A stretch of DNA of 64,000 nt from LBZV01 sp000993855 (GCA_964492425.1 CAZBKB010000004.1:1-64000), one strand, 5' to 3'; counted from the stretch's first letter, positions 43,765 to 51,784 are shown. Numbers and translations: made by a program. Notes: generated by a model from the sequence alone, not told the origin.

Positions 43765-44679
43765 TCAATTATGGGACTTGTAGTAATCTATAGTTTTTTT
43801 GAGGCCTTCAGTTAGATTTACCTTTGCGTTCCAACCAACTATTCTATGTAACTTCTGGCTAGATGCGCAGTTTGCTTTTACGTCCCCTTGTCTTTTGCCA
43901 AGATCGTTTATAGGTACCTTATAACCGACAATTTTGAATATTTCATCTATCAAATCTTTTACCTTAATACCTTTTTCTGTACCGATATTAAAAATTTGAT
44001 ATCCTGTGAGGTTTAACACATCTATATGTGCCTGAACAAGGTCGTCTATGTAAATAAAATCGCGGATTTGCTCACCTTTCCAATAAAGCGGGAGAGCAGT
44101 CTTTTTAAGTGTCGATTTTATAAAGTTTGGGATCGCATGTGTTTCCGGATCATGCTGCTCCCCTGGGCCATAAGGGTTAAAATAGCGAAGAATTATTGAA
44201 TCAAAACCGTAAACCGCGTTATAAGTTTGCATATAAGATTCTATGGCGGCTTTGGATGCACCATAAGGGTTGTCCGGATGAACAGGCGCATCTTCTTTTA
44301 TTGGCAAATTTTTTGGTGTGCCGTAAACAGTAGCGGACGATGAGAAAATCATTTTTTTTACGCCAACTTTTCTCATTGACTCCATGAATTTTATTGTTCC
44401 CAGGAAATTATTTCTACTATATAGGATAGGATCTTTTACAGAATCGGGCACAACTATGAGGCCTGCCATATGAATTACCGCATCTACATCTCTTAGCGCT
44501 TCCTCTGCTTTCTCACTGTTTGCAATATCACCAACTATTAATTTGGCTCTTGGGTCAACTGATTCTTTGTGGCCTTTGACTAAATTATCAAGGACTACCA
44601 CTCTGTGGTTCAATTTAAGAAGCAGCTGAACAACGTGCGAACCAATAAAGCCGGCTCCACCTGTTACAAGTACCTTCAT
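43765..44679 (-). CDS. NAD-dependent epimerase, UDP-glucose 4-epimerase-like
   Basis: This 304-residue extended SDR has KVLVTGGAGFIGSHVVQLL, DNLVKGHKESV, HMAGLIVVPDSV, the active-site SSSATVYGTP and PYGASKAAIESYM, and RYFNPYGPGEQHD. These motifs fit GalE-like enzymes that interconvert UDP-glucose and UDP-galactose, or their N-acetyl forms. It is shorter than E. coli GalE and belongs to the compact bacterial and archaeal group. It is separated from the tsa operon by a terminator and followed by its own. A relic of a second epimerase start lies just upstream. Confidence 0.82.
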   Translation of the reverse strand: MKVLVTGGAGFIGSHVVQLLLKLNHRVVVLDNLVKGHKESVDPRAKLIVGDIANSEKAEEALRDVDAVIHMAGLIVVPDSVKDPILYSRNNFLGTIKFMESMRKVGVKKMIFSSSATVYGTPKNLPIKEDAPVHPDNPYGASKAAIESYMQTYNAVYGFDSIILRYFNPYGPGEQHDPETHAIPNFIKSTLKKTALPLYWKGEQIRDFIYIDDLVQAHIDVLNLTGYQIFNIGTEKGIKVKDLIDEIFKIVGYKVPINDLGKRQGDVKANCASSQKLHRIVGWNAKVNLTEGLKKTIDYYKSHN

Positions 44680-44760
44680 AGATTTTGCATGTAATATGAT
44701 TTAAAAACCATCCTCTGGTCACTCTGTTTTGCGTTTATTTCGCTCTTGTAGGCATTTTAC

Positions 44761-44778
44761 AAAAAACCCATAAGGGCT
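44761..44778 (-). terminator. Weak terminator at the end of the tsa operon
   Basis: On the minus strand AGCCC-TTAT-GGGTT forms a short hairpin (44778-44765) that runs into a series of six Ts. It follows the epimerase relic at 44787-44822. Confidence 0.4.
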
Positions 44779-44786
44779 GCAAAAGA

Positions 44787-44822
44787 CTAGAAACCGACGC
44801 CGCCAGTTACAAGTATTTTCAT
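44787..44822 (-). pseudogene. Eleven-codon relic of an epimerase N-terminus
   Basis: The ATG at 44822 overlaps the tsaB-like stop codon (ATGA junction) and reads MKILVTGGVGF and then TAG. This is the first beta strand and glycine loop of an extended SDR. It aligns with the MKVLVTGGAGF start of the intact galE-like gene 108 bases downstream. It looks like the surviving 5' end of a lost or moved epimerase gene. Confidence 0.55.
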
Positions 44823-45154
44823 CAGTAATCAAACTTACTTTTATCGTAAACTGGTAAGACTATTTTACCTTTTTTACCGTTGACTGGAATGTTTAGGGCA
44901 AAACATAATGCGTTTGCAACAGTTACCCCAACACGTGTGCCTGTAAATGACCCTGGACCGGGATTAACATCGATCGATTTTATGTCGGTAATTTCAAGTT
45001 TATTTTTTTTAAGAATTTTATCTATCATTGGCAGTAGGACCTGTGATCCAACTTTTTGGGTTTCCACAAGAGTGGAAATTAAATTTTTATCAGCAACCAG
45101 TTCAACTTTTACGTTCTTTGTATCAGTGGTGTCAATTTTAAGAGTGACTTTCAT
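44822..45154 (-). CDS. tsaB: Short TsaB-like t6A synthesis protein
   Basis: This 110-residue protein has the TsaB N-terminal ASKHA fold signature: LKIDTTDTKNVKVEL, a LLPMIDKIL segment and the conserved NPGPGSFTGTRVGVTVANAL. TsaB partners TsaD to form threonylcarbamoyl-adenosine on tRNA. Classical TsaB is about 220-230 residues, and here only the N-terminal half exists, as I recall from other CPR genomes. The sequence after the motif (LNIPVNGKKGKIVLPVY) is a natural ending, so it is not obviously truncated by damage. It overlaps tsaC by 4 bases. Confidence 0.8.
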   Translation of the reverse strand: MKVTLKIDTTDTKNVKVELVADKNLISTLVETQKVGSQVLLPMIDKILKKNKLEITDIKSIDVNPGPGSFTGTRVGVTVANALCFALNIPVNGKKGKIVLPVYDKSKFDY

Positions 45155-45711
45155 TTAACGTTTAGGGCACCATATCTTACTATTTTGAATGGGATTGTTG
45201 TAGCATCGATAACCGTAGACTCTTCTTTAAGTTCGCAATCTCCTTTGACGGTAAAATCTGCTAACCTTTTAAAGTTTTCATCTAGATCTTCATAGGTTCT
45301 TGGGGCTTCTTTCGTGTGAAAGTTTGCAGATGTTCCGATTAAGGGGGCACCTGCACCTACAATTAGAGCTTTTGCAATAGCAGATTTCGGCATTCGAATT
45401 CCTATTTTTTTCAGGTCATGTTTGCTTTTAAGCAATACTGTTAGTGCACCTGGCCAGTGTTTATTTATCAGCTGCTGTGCCGGGCCTGTAACTTTTGCGA
45501 TTTGATGAAGTGGGCTTAGGTCACTGATTAGAATCGGAAAATTTTGACGACTAGCTTTTATTTTTTTTATTCTCGTTTTTGCCAACAAATTGTTCCAAAT
45601 ACAACCTATCCCATAAACAGTATCTGTCGGGAATATTACAACCCCACCTCTTTTTAGGATAGTTATAGCTTTATCTATGTCTTTCGATTTTGATCCTTCT
45701 TTTTTTCTCAT
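45151..45711 (-). CDS. tsaC: L-threonylcarbamoyladenylate synthase (YrdC/Sua5 type)
   Basis: This 186-residue YrdC-fold protein makes threonylcarbamoyl-AMP from threonine, bicarbonate and ATP for t6A. The fold start AITILKRGGVVIFPTDTVYGIG, the KxRxxxFPI-like KASRQNFPILIS segment, PGALTVLL and the late GAPLIGTSANFHTKEAP are all present. Length is that of the single-domain TsaC rather than two-domain Sua5. It overlaps tsaE by 41 bases and tsaB by 4, so the three genes are translated from one message. Confidence 0.92.
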   Translation of the reverse strand: MRKKEGSKSKDIDKAITILKRGGVVIFPTDTVYGIGCIWNNLLAKTRIKKIKASRQNFPILISDLSPLHQIAKVTGPAQQLINKHWPGALTVLLKSKHDLKKIGIRMPKSAIAKALIVGAGAPLIGTSANFHTKEAPRTYEDLDENFKRLADFTVKGDCELKEESTVIDATTIPFKIVRYGALNVK

Positions 45712-46102
45712 CTATTTTTTCTATAGAAATATCGACTCTCTTTTTGGGGAGAGAATTCTTGATTTTTTCTGCCCATTCCAAAACGATAATTGCATCCTGT
45801 GAAAACACCTCTTGCAAACCAAGTGATTCGAAGTCTGATTTTTCTTCACCACGGTAAAGATCTAGATGGTAGAAAGTTAATAGTTTCTTTTTGAAAGTGA
45901 AAGGATAACTTCTCATAAACACAAAGGTGGGGGAAGTAATGTTCCTTTTTATTTTTAATCCTTTTGCCAAACCTTGTACGAAAACAGTCTTTCCAGCGCC
46001 TAAATCACCATACAAGGCTATTACGTCACCAGGTACAAGATCTTGTGTAAGTCTTTGCGCTACTTTTTGAGTTTCCTTTGGTGAATTTGTTTTAATTTCC
46101 AT
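45671..46102 (-). CDS. tsaE: tRNA threonylcarbamoyladenosine ATPase TsaE
   Basis: This 143-residue P-loop protein has Walker A in ALYGDLGAGKTVFVQGLAKG, a SPTFVFMRSY segment, LTFYHLDLYRG and the Walker B-like IIVLEWAEKI. These define TsaE (YjeE), which drives turnover of the TsaBD complex. Its long overlaps with the VanZ-like gene (43 bases) and with tsaC (41 bases) show extreme packing. tsaD is not in this window. Confidence 0.92.
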   Translation of the reverse strand: MEIKTNSPKETQKVAQRLTQDLVPGDVIALYGDLGAGKTVFVQGLAKGLKIKRNITSPTFVFMRSYPFTFKKKLLTFYHLDLYRGEEKSDFESLGLQEVFSQDAIIVLEWAEKIKNSLPKKRVDISIEKIDEKKRRIKIERHR

Positions 46103-46449
46103 ATTAAATATGCAGATATATTAGCACCAGAGGCGTCAAATCCCAAGTCTAGAAAGCTTGCACTTCTTCCTAGCACAAAATGTTGATGGTACTCGTCTGT
46201 GACAGCATAAATCAACGTGAGAATGTAAGCACTTGAAAAATTCCTGTTTGTTGACCGAAAGATTAGTGCATAAAGAACTGCATATTCACTTACATGGGCG
46301 ATTTTCTTTATGACAAAATCCCAAAAGAAAAATTCGCTGACCTTTACTTGTTTTATAGACGAGAATAAAAATATAACTACTGCCCATAAAAAAACAGGCA
46401 GCCAAAGGTTTAAAAAATCCGATTTGTTCTTATTGCTCTTTTTGTTCAA
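46060..46449 (-). CDS. VanZ-like membrane protein
   Basis: This 129-residue protein has four predicted membrane segments and the VanZ-like motif VIKKIAHVSEYAVLYALIF followed by DEYHQHFVLGRSASFLDLGFD. The Lys-His and DExHQxFVxGRxxxxxDxxxD motifs match the VanZ family (PF04892). The general function of VanZ proteins is not settled, although VanZ itself confers teicoplanin tolerance. It is tied into the tsa operon by a 43-base overlap with tsaE and overlaps the surface-protein gene by 20. Confidence 0.78.
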   Translation of the reverse strand: MNKKSNKNKSDFLNLWLPVFLWAVVIFLFSSIKQVKVSEFFFWDFVIKKIAHVSEYAVLYALIFRSTNRNFSSAYILTLIYAVTDEYHQHFVLGRSASFLDLGFDASGANISAYLIWKLKQIHQRKLKK

Positions 46450-47329
46450 ATTGTTCCCTTCCCTTTTGAATTTGTAAATGTTGTTGATGTCTTCTTTGCC
46501 ACAAAAAGCCAGCAGCCGAAAGGCCTATTAAGACTGCACCAGATCCGACAAGAATACCTGCAACTTGCCTAGAAGCATGTAGGGCTGCAGATGATGGACT
46601 TGGAGCAGCAAGTTGATTAGGGTCTAGTTGGGCTATCGAGTTTTCTATTTTGGGAGAATTAAGAGCTTCTGGCTGCGGTGAGACTTTTGCTGCTGTTCCT
46701 AAAATTTTTGGTGACGGAGTTGGTGTTTTTTTTGAAGAATTTTTGGGAGAACTCTTTGATGTTGGTGTTTGTGTTAAAATTTCTGTAGAAGTTTTAGGTA
46801 TATCTGAGCTATTCGATTCACTAGAGTCGGGTTCTGGCTTAGATGACGTTTGGGTTGTGAGTTCAATGGCTACTGTATTATCTGAGGAACCAGAACTACT
46901 GTTACTATTGCCTGAATATCTCCATGCCTTTATATCGTATATTCCTGGACCTTTATAATCCGAATCACTTGTATCAACTTTAATTGTTAGAGTGCCAGAC
47001 CAATTCCCGCTTTGGGGTTTAAATGAGAATAAGTTTGATTTAATATTTTCCTTGCCAGGAGAACCATCGTACTGATACCAATTACCATTGTCATTTTTGG
47101 TAAAACCGAAGTATCTCTGTTGGTCTTGGCTGGTAAAAGCTGCTTGAAGATAGCATGTACCATCTAAACAGCTGTTTGCAGTCAAGCCGGAAATCGAAAC
47201 ATCTATTGTTACTGTATCATTATCTGATTGGGGGTTTGCAAGAGAAAATTCAATTGCAGCAAAAATTGGTTTCGGCACCAATACGCTGATTGCTGCAAAC
47301 ACCAGAAAAATGGTGGTGATTTTTAACAT
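46430..47329 (-). CDS. Surface protein with signal peptide, Ser/Pro/Thr stalk and C-terminal anchor
   Basis: This 299-residue protein has a signal peptide (residues 1-24, ending PKPIFA). An N-terminal beta-rich domain of about 130 residues includes a Cys pair (NSCLDGTCYLQAAF) and WSGTLTIKVDTSDSDYKGPG. A low-complexity stalk of Ser, Thr, Pro and Lys follows (about residues 160-235), then a hydrophobic helix ILVGSGAVLIGLSAAGFLW and a basic tail. The architecture is that of a membrane-anchored surface protein with a probably glycosylated stalk. I do not recognise the N-terminal domain. It may have its own leaderless promoter. Confidence 0.65.
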   Translation of the reverse strand: MLKITTIFLVFAAISVLVPKPIFAAIEFSLANPQSDNDTVTIDVSISGLTANSCLDGTCYLQAAFTSQDQQRYFGFTKNDNGNWYQYDGSPGKENIKSNLFSFKPQSGNWSGTLTIKVDTSDSDYKGPGIYDIKAWRYSGNSNSSSGSSDNTVAIELTTQTSSKPEPDSSESNSSDIPKTSTEILTQTPTSKSSPKNSSKKTPTPSPKILGTAAKVSPQPEALNSPKIENSIAQLDPNQLAAPSPSSAALHASRQVAGILVGSGAVLIGLSAAGFLWQRRHQQHLQIQKGREQFEQKEQ

Positions 47330-47337
47330 GTGATTAG

Positions 47338-47366
47338 AAATTAAGTTTTTAGCTAACTTTTGTCAA
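47338..47366 (-). promoter_or_regulatory. Possible leaderless promoter for the surface-protein gene
   Basis: A perfect TTGACA (47366-47361) is followed after 17 bases by TAATTT (47343-47338), which ends 8 bases before the ATG at 47329. The -10 box is weak, but the spacing is ideal. Confidence 0.45.
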
Positions 47367-48551
47367 CTAGTTAGGAATCATGTGAAGGTAGAGGGTGTCC
47401 AAACCGTCGTTATGTTTAATTCTTGCGTATATGAGCGGTCCATAGCTGCATCCCCCATATGAACCACCGTAGAGCTTTCCGTCTTTTACCGCTGTAACGG
47501 TGGCAGCTGTGGAAGGTCCTTTAGACATGTCTATCCCATAATGAGGTTTGCCACTATATGCTCCTGAATTCGCATATGACGTATAACCAAACCCCTGGTT
47601 GATTTGGACCGGTGCACTAAGTGGCCATGGTAAATCACCATGTGGATTAATCGACCCCACTGCCGTCTCGTCGTTATTCCAATAAGTAAAACTGGTAGAG
47701 GAATTTAAGTAGTTATTTGGGTCCTCAATTGAACCATTTTTATGAGTTTCAAAATGTAGATGTGTACCAGTAGAGCAACCTGATTGACCCATGATTATTG
47801 ACCCGATTGTATCCCCCTGCTTAACATCTCGCATAAAGGTTTCTTTTCCCCCGCCAAAGGCGATCGCTATTTCAGCTTGGGCTTGCGCGAGTAGTCTCTG
47901 ATATCTTGCTTCGTCATTTTTAGTAATTAGCAGAAATGATTGTTTGTCTACCTTTTGCCTGTCCAAATCTACTTTTAGTGCTTCAAGTTTGGTTTTTTGC
48001 TCTTCAATCGCGGCCTGTTTTAACTCTCTTTCATCCTTTTGGTTTGCATAGTTGGAGCGTGTTTGCTGAAGGCTTGCCAGAATTTTCTTATCATTTTCCT
48101 GAACTTGTCTGAGATACTGAAGCTTTAGGAGGATATCTGAAAAACCGTTTGAGGATATTACAAGTTCTAGATCTGATACAAAACTTTGCTGATAAGTTGC
48201 TACAACTCTCTTTTTTACTAATTCTTCAAGCTTATCAATAGACTCTGTTACATATCCTATTCTGAATCCCAAGATTCCGATTTCTTTCTCAAGTTGCTGG
48301 ATTGTACTTTCTGCATCGTTTATTTTTAGTTGGGTTACTTTTATTTGTGTATCAAACTGGGCAATTTGCGAAGAGAGTGTTTTTTTTTGGTTGCTCAGAT
48401 CTGAAATTTTACCTGAGAAGATGTTTATACAGTCACTGACATTACTTGAAGGGTTTTTCTCACAATCCTCAAGTGTGACAGCAAGTGAAGATCTTAATCC
48501 AAAGAGGAGGGTGAGTGAGATGAAGAGCAAAAAAACGATTGTTTTTTTCAT
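47367..48551 (-). CDS. EnvC-like coiled-coil protein with circularly permuted M23 domain
   Basis: This 394-residue protein has a signal peptide (residues 1-24), a long coiled coil (about 45-225) and LytM/M23 peptidase motifs. The motifs are in permuted order. GDTIGSIIMGQSGCSTGTHLHFE (with HLH at 264-266) and the closing KNGSIEDPNNYL come first. Then come the usually N-terminal INQGFGYTSY and HYGIDM (H337, D341), and finally DTLYLH (H390). All metal-binding and catalytic positions of M23 are therefore present, but the domain ends where it normally has its middle. It directly follows ftsX with a 4-base overlap, as expected for an FtsEX-controlled cell-wall hydrolase or amidase activator in division. 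Confidence 0.85.
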   Translation of the reverse strand: MKKTIVFLLFISLTLLFGLRSSLAVTLEDCEKNPSSNVSDCINIFSGKISDLSNQKKTLSSQIAQFDTQIKVTQLKINDAESTIQQLEKEIGILGFRIGYVTESIDKLEELVKKRVVATYQQSFVSDLELVISSNGFSDILLKLQYLRQVQENDKKILASLQQTRSNYANQKDERELKQAAIEEQKTKLEALKVDLDRQKVDKQSFLLITKNDEARYQRLLAQAQAEIAIAFGGGKETFMRDVKQGDTIGSIIMGQSGCSTGTHLHFETHKNGSIEDPNNYLNSSTSFTYWNNDETAVGSINPHGDLPWPLSAPVQINQGFGYTSYANSGAYSGKPHYGIDMSKGPSTAATVTAVKDGKLYGGSYGGCSYGPLIYARIKHNDGLDTLYLHMIPN

Positions 48552-49420
48552 TTAATCTTCAAATATCTATAGAGGGCAATCGCTGCTCCGATTATACCAA
48601 TGGAGGCAGCGGCTAGCATTTCCCCCAGCCAGAGATAAATGAAGAAAAGAGGGTCTATTGGAAAAACCCGAATTGGCCCCAAAAAATCCTGGATATTTGG
48701 TGAATAAAATAAGATGAGACCATAAACGAGAAAAACTGCAATGCTTGAACCAATGATTCCGTAAAGCGCGCCTTCCAGAAAAAATGGTTTTGCAATGTAC
48801 CATTTTGTCGCACCCACCAAGTTCATAATGCCTATTTCTTCACGACGCAAAGCAATACGCATACCAATAACCATTATTATTATAAGGAAGGAGACACCAA
48901 GTAGTGTTGATACAAATATTATTCCGCCTGTTCTAATAGTTTTCGTCCATTTGACTAATTGTTCAACCAGATTTTCGGGGGTAATGACCCGTTCAACTTG
49001 AGACTGGTCGCGAACTAAATTTGTAACCTGGTTGATATCCTGGGCACGGTTTACCGATATATCTATACTTGCAGGTAAAAAGTCAGCGGTTACAGACTCT
49101 AAAAGTAATGGCTCGTCTTTTTTTCTCTCTCTATAAATCGCCAGTGCTTCTTCTTTGGAAACATATTTTATGTTCTTTGACAGACCCGTTGATTCAACTT
49201 TTCTTATTACATCATTTATTTGTGTTTCTGTTATCTCGTCTTTAAAAAAGGCAATTACTTGAGGCCTTTGCTCAATGTAATTAAGCACTATCTGACCTCC
49301 AACAATCAGTATTACAAATAAGGAGGAAATGAAGAAGGTTAATGACATTGCCATCGTGGCAGCGAGAGCTTGATAAGGACTTCTTCTTATTACTTTTAGA
49401 GATTGTTTAACTTGCCTCAT
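48548..49420 (-). CDS. ftsX: Cell division ABC transporter permease FtsX
   Basis: This 290-residue protein has an N-terminal cytoplasmic tail (MRQVKQSLKVIRRSPYQ) and a first helix (about 20-42). A periplasmic domain of about 120 residues follows (VIAFFKDEITETQINDVI), and then three more helices with MNLVGATKWYIAKPFFLEG, the FtsX coupling-region motif. FtsX works with FtsE to pass ATP-driven shape changes to an outer coiled-coil partner. That partner is probably the permuted M23 protein encoded next. It overlaps ftsE by 14 bases. Confidence 0.93.
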   Translation of the reverse strand: MRQVKQSLKVIRRSPYQALAATMAMSLTFFISSLFVILIVGGQIVLNYIEQRPQVIAFFKDEITETQINDVIRKVESTGLSKNIKYVSKEEALAIYRERKKDEPLLLESVTADFLPASIDISVNRAQDINQVTNLVRDQSQVERVITPENLVEQLVKWTKTIRTGGIIFVSTLLGVSFLIIIMVIGMRIALRREEIGIMNLVGATKWYIAKPFFLEGALYGIIGSSIAVFLVYGLILFYSPNIQDFLGPIRVFPIDPLFFIYLWLGEMLAAASIGIIGAAIALYRYLKIK

Positions 49421-50093
49421 ATTTCCCTTCTTTCTCGTCTTTTACTATTTTACCCTTATCGAGAACAATTACTCTCTTTTTGAAGTGATTAACTATCTGG
49501 GCGTTATGAGTTGCCATAATTATTGTAGTCTTATCATCATGATTTATTTTTTCCAAGAGTTCGACTATTTCCTTTGCGGTTCTTGGGTCTAAGTCGCCAG
49601 TAGGCTCGTCCGCTAAAAGAAACTGCGGTTTTGCAACTATGGCCCTGGCAATTGCTGTCCTTTGGACTTCTCCACCAGAGAGTTGAAGCGGAAAATTGTC
49701 AGCTTTCTCAAGAAGGCCTACTTTTTCCAGTGTCGTAGATACTTCTCTTTCTACGAGCGACTCTTTTTGCGACATGACTTCAAGAGGAACAGCGACATTT
49801 TCAAAAACAGTTTTCGTTAGAAGAAGTTTAAAATCCTGGAATACGGTACCTATTTGACGCCTAATAAAGGGTATTTTACCAGCGGGAATTTTAAGAATAT
49901 CCTGATTGTTAATAAGAATTTTTCCTGTAGATGGTAGAATTTCTCTAGTAATTAGTTTCAGTAGGGTCGATTTGCCAGCTCCAGATGCGCCGACAATAAA
50001 AACAAAATCTTGGTCTTCAATTGTTAAATTGATATCATCTATTGCAACCTGACCTGAGGGATACTTTTTACTGACAGATTCAAATTTGATCAT
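49407..50093 (-). CDS. ftsE: Cell division ABC transporter ATPase FtsE
   Basis: This 228-residue ABC ATPase has Walker A FIVGASGAGKSTLLKLI, a Q-loop RRQIGTVFQDFKLL, the signature LQLSGGEVQRTAIARAI, Walker B FLLADEPTGDLDP and the switch His in MATHN. FtsE pairs with FtsX at the division site. The order (small membrane protein, ftsE, ftsX, M23) with short overlaps indicates one operon that begins at the promoter near 50625. Confidence 0.94.
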   Translation of the reverse strand: MIKFESVSKKYPSGQVAIDDINLTIEDQDFVFIVGASGAGKSTLLKLITREILPSTGKILINNQDILKIPAGKIPFIRRQIGTVFQDFKLLLTKTVFENVAVPLEVMSQKESLVEREVSTTLEKVGLLEKADNFPLQLSGGEVQRTAIARAIVAKPQFLLADEPTGDLDPRTAKEIVELLEKINHDDKTTIIMATHNAQIVNHFKKRVIVLDKGKIVKDEKEGKYEAS

Positions 50094-50107
50094 GGGGCTT
50101 GAGCGAA

Positions 50108-50584
50108 TTATTTAATTTCTTCTACTTTACCTACATCCATAAGCCAACCGACTTGCTTTGAACCAAAGGTTTCACCATAAACCTTGACATGTTTACCGGC
50201 AAATTCGTCAAGATCCAAAACAGATGATGTGAGAAATGCAGTCTGAGATTCACCACCAGGGCGAATTAGCTTGTGGGTACCTTGGGCGTATTTATCAATA
50301 TCATCATTTTTTTCTATTGTACCCTCTGCTTGATCCTTAAACGTTTGTGCGAAAGATTCCTGAATTTTCGGATCCAAATTCTCTTCATTGGCAATAGATG
50401 TCGCTTGGTTTTGGCTTTTTTGCCTCGATGTGAGGACAAGCCCACTAAATACACCCAATCCTATGATTGCAATGATAATTATTATCGGAACGACCTTCGA
50501 TATTGGAGTTAGGGGTTTTGACGATGGTACAGCCCTTAAAGGAATTGTATGCTTTACTGGTGTTTCTGCGGCAGATTCTTCCAT
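50108..50584 (-). CDS. Hypothetical single-pass membrane protein
   Basis: This 158-residue protein has a short cytoplasmic N-terminus, one helix (VVPIIIIIAIIGLGVFSGLVL, about 31-51) and an outer domain of about 100 residues. The domain ends in a compact beta segment (FAGKHVKVYGETFGSKQVGWLMDVGKVEEI) that resembles an OB-like small barrel. No named family is recognised. It is the first gene of the ftsEX operon, 14 bases before ftsE, so a role in division or cell-wall control is possible but unproven. Confidence 0.6.
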   Translation of the reverse strand: MEESAAETPVKHTIPLRAVPSSKPLTPISKVVPIIIIIAIIGLGVFSGLVLTSRQKSQNQATSIANEENLDPKIQESFAQTFKDQAEGTIEKNDDIDKYAQGTHKLIRPGGESQTAFLTSSVLDLDEFAGKHVKVYGETFGSKQVGWLMDVGKVEEIK

Positions 50585-50624
50585 ATGCTTTAGCCTGGCA
50601 ATTTTGTCTTTTTACTTAGAGTCA

Positions 50625-50654
50625 ATTATAGCAGTATAGTTTGGGTACCATCAA
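50625..50654 (-). promoter_or_regulatory. Promoter of the ftsEX operon
   Basis: TTGATG (50654-50649) and a perfect TATAAT (50630-50625) are 18 bases apart on the minus strand, in the 73-base gap after prfB. The leader would be about 34 bases and carries AGG before the ATG at 50584. Confidence 0.6.
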
Positions 50655-50657
50655 CAG

Positions 50658-51743
50658 TTAAGAATTGAGGGAGACTTCGTGTTTTATAAACTCATCTAAT
50701 TCTCCATCTAGCACCGCTTGAGCATCCGTAGATTCATAGTTTGTCCTTAAGTCTTTGACTAATTTGTACGGATGAAGCACATAAGACCTGATTTGATTAC
50801 CCCAGCCTGGCATTACATGCCCACCTTTTATTTTTTCCTTTTCCTTTTTCTCTTCTTCTTGTTTTATGACCCATAGTTTTGCTTTAAGAAGTTTCATAGC
50901 GTTTTCCCTGTTTTGAGCTTGGTACCTTTGCGTTTGACAGGTTACTATGATTCCTGTTGGTTTATGCCTGAGCCTTACTGCAGTAGACACCTTATTTACG
51001 TTTTGTCCTCCGTGTCCTCCTGACCTGTAGGCTTCAAATTCAATGTCTTCATCCTTTAATTCTATTGCGTCATCTACTTCGTCTAGTTGAGGCATAATTT
51101 CAACCAGAGCAAAAGACGTTTGCCTGAGTTGATCTGCATTAAATGGTGATTGTCTGACCAAACGGTGTACACCTGCTTCACCTTTAAGGAGGCCATAGGC
51201 ATAGATCTCGTCGACTGAAATAGTTACGGTTTTAAATCCAGCTTCTTCTCCCGGTATTTCATCTACAACTTCAAAATTCCAGTCATTTTTTGAAAAATAT
51301 TTTTGATACATACGTGATAACATTTCTACCCAGTCCATAGCCTCAGTTCCTCCCTGGCCAGCATGAATTGAGAGTATAGCCGGATTCTTATCATACTGAC
51401 TAGAAAGAAACATTCTTATTTCGAGTCTGGACATCATTTTTTCTATCCTTTTTAGCTCTGTTTCAATCTCTGCATCCAAGTCTTCGTCTGCTTTTGAAAG
51501 TTTTGTCATTTCGCGTATATCTCTCAAATCTTCTTTTAGGCTTTTAAAATCCGAGAGGTCTTTTTGAACAGACGCAATTTTTTTCATTATTTTTTTTGCG
51601 TTTTGTGTATCGCTCCAAAAGTCCCCTTTCAGGCTCTGTGCTTCTAACTCTCTGAGCTCTTGTTGCTTTTTGTGCAGGTTAATATTTTTCTCGACTATTT
51701 CTAACCTATTTATAAGCTCAGAGAGTTTCTGCTCGATATCCAT
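50658..51743 (-). CDS. prfB: Peptide chain release factor 2
   Basis: This 361-residue class I release factor has the helical N-terminal domain, the stop-codon recognition tripeptide SPF in RQSPFNADQLRQTSF and the catalytic GGQ in AYRSGGHGGQNVNKVST. SPF marks it as RF2, which reads UAA and UGA. The N-terminal region is read in one continuous frame, so the autoregulatory +1 frameshift of many bacterial prfB genes is absent. Presence of RF2 indicates that UGA is a stop codon in this organism. A promoter-like sequence lies a few bases before the ATG. Confidence 0.95.
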   Translation of the reverse strand: MDIEQKLSELINRLEIVEKNINLHKKQQELRELEAQSLKGDFWSDTQNAKKIMKKIASVQKDLSDFKSLKEDLRDIREMTKLSKADEDLDAEIETELKRIEKMMSRLEIRMFLSSQYDKNPAILSIHAGQGGTEAMDWVEMLSRMYQKYFSKNDWNFEVVDEIPGEEAGFKTVTISVDEIYAYGLLKGEAGVHRLVRQSPFNADQLRQTSFALVEIMPQLDEVDDAIELKDEDIEFEAYRSGGHGGQNVNKVSTAVRLRHKPTGIIVTCQTQRYQAQNRENAMKLLKAKLWVIKQEEEKKEKEKIKGGHVMPGWGNQIRSYVLHPYKLVKDLRTNYESTDAQAVLDGELDEFIKHEVSLNS

Positions 51744-51754
51744 GTTATTCAGAT

Positions 51755-51784
51755 TATATATAATTTGAGGCTTTAGCGTACCAA
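51755..51784 (-). promoter_or_regulatory. Possible promoter of prfB with a very short leader
   Basis: TTGGTA (51784-51779) and TATATA (51760-51755) are 18 bases apart; an overlapping TATAAT is at 51758-51753. The -10 region ends 9-11 bases before the prfB ATG. The -35 box lies in the 3' end of uppP. Confidence 0.45.

Noticed and set aside
46650..46958. Plus-strand frame of 102 codons
   Set aside because: It is the antisense of the Ser/Thr/Pro/Lys-rich stalk of the surface protein; open antisense frames are expected from that composition.
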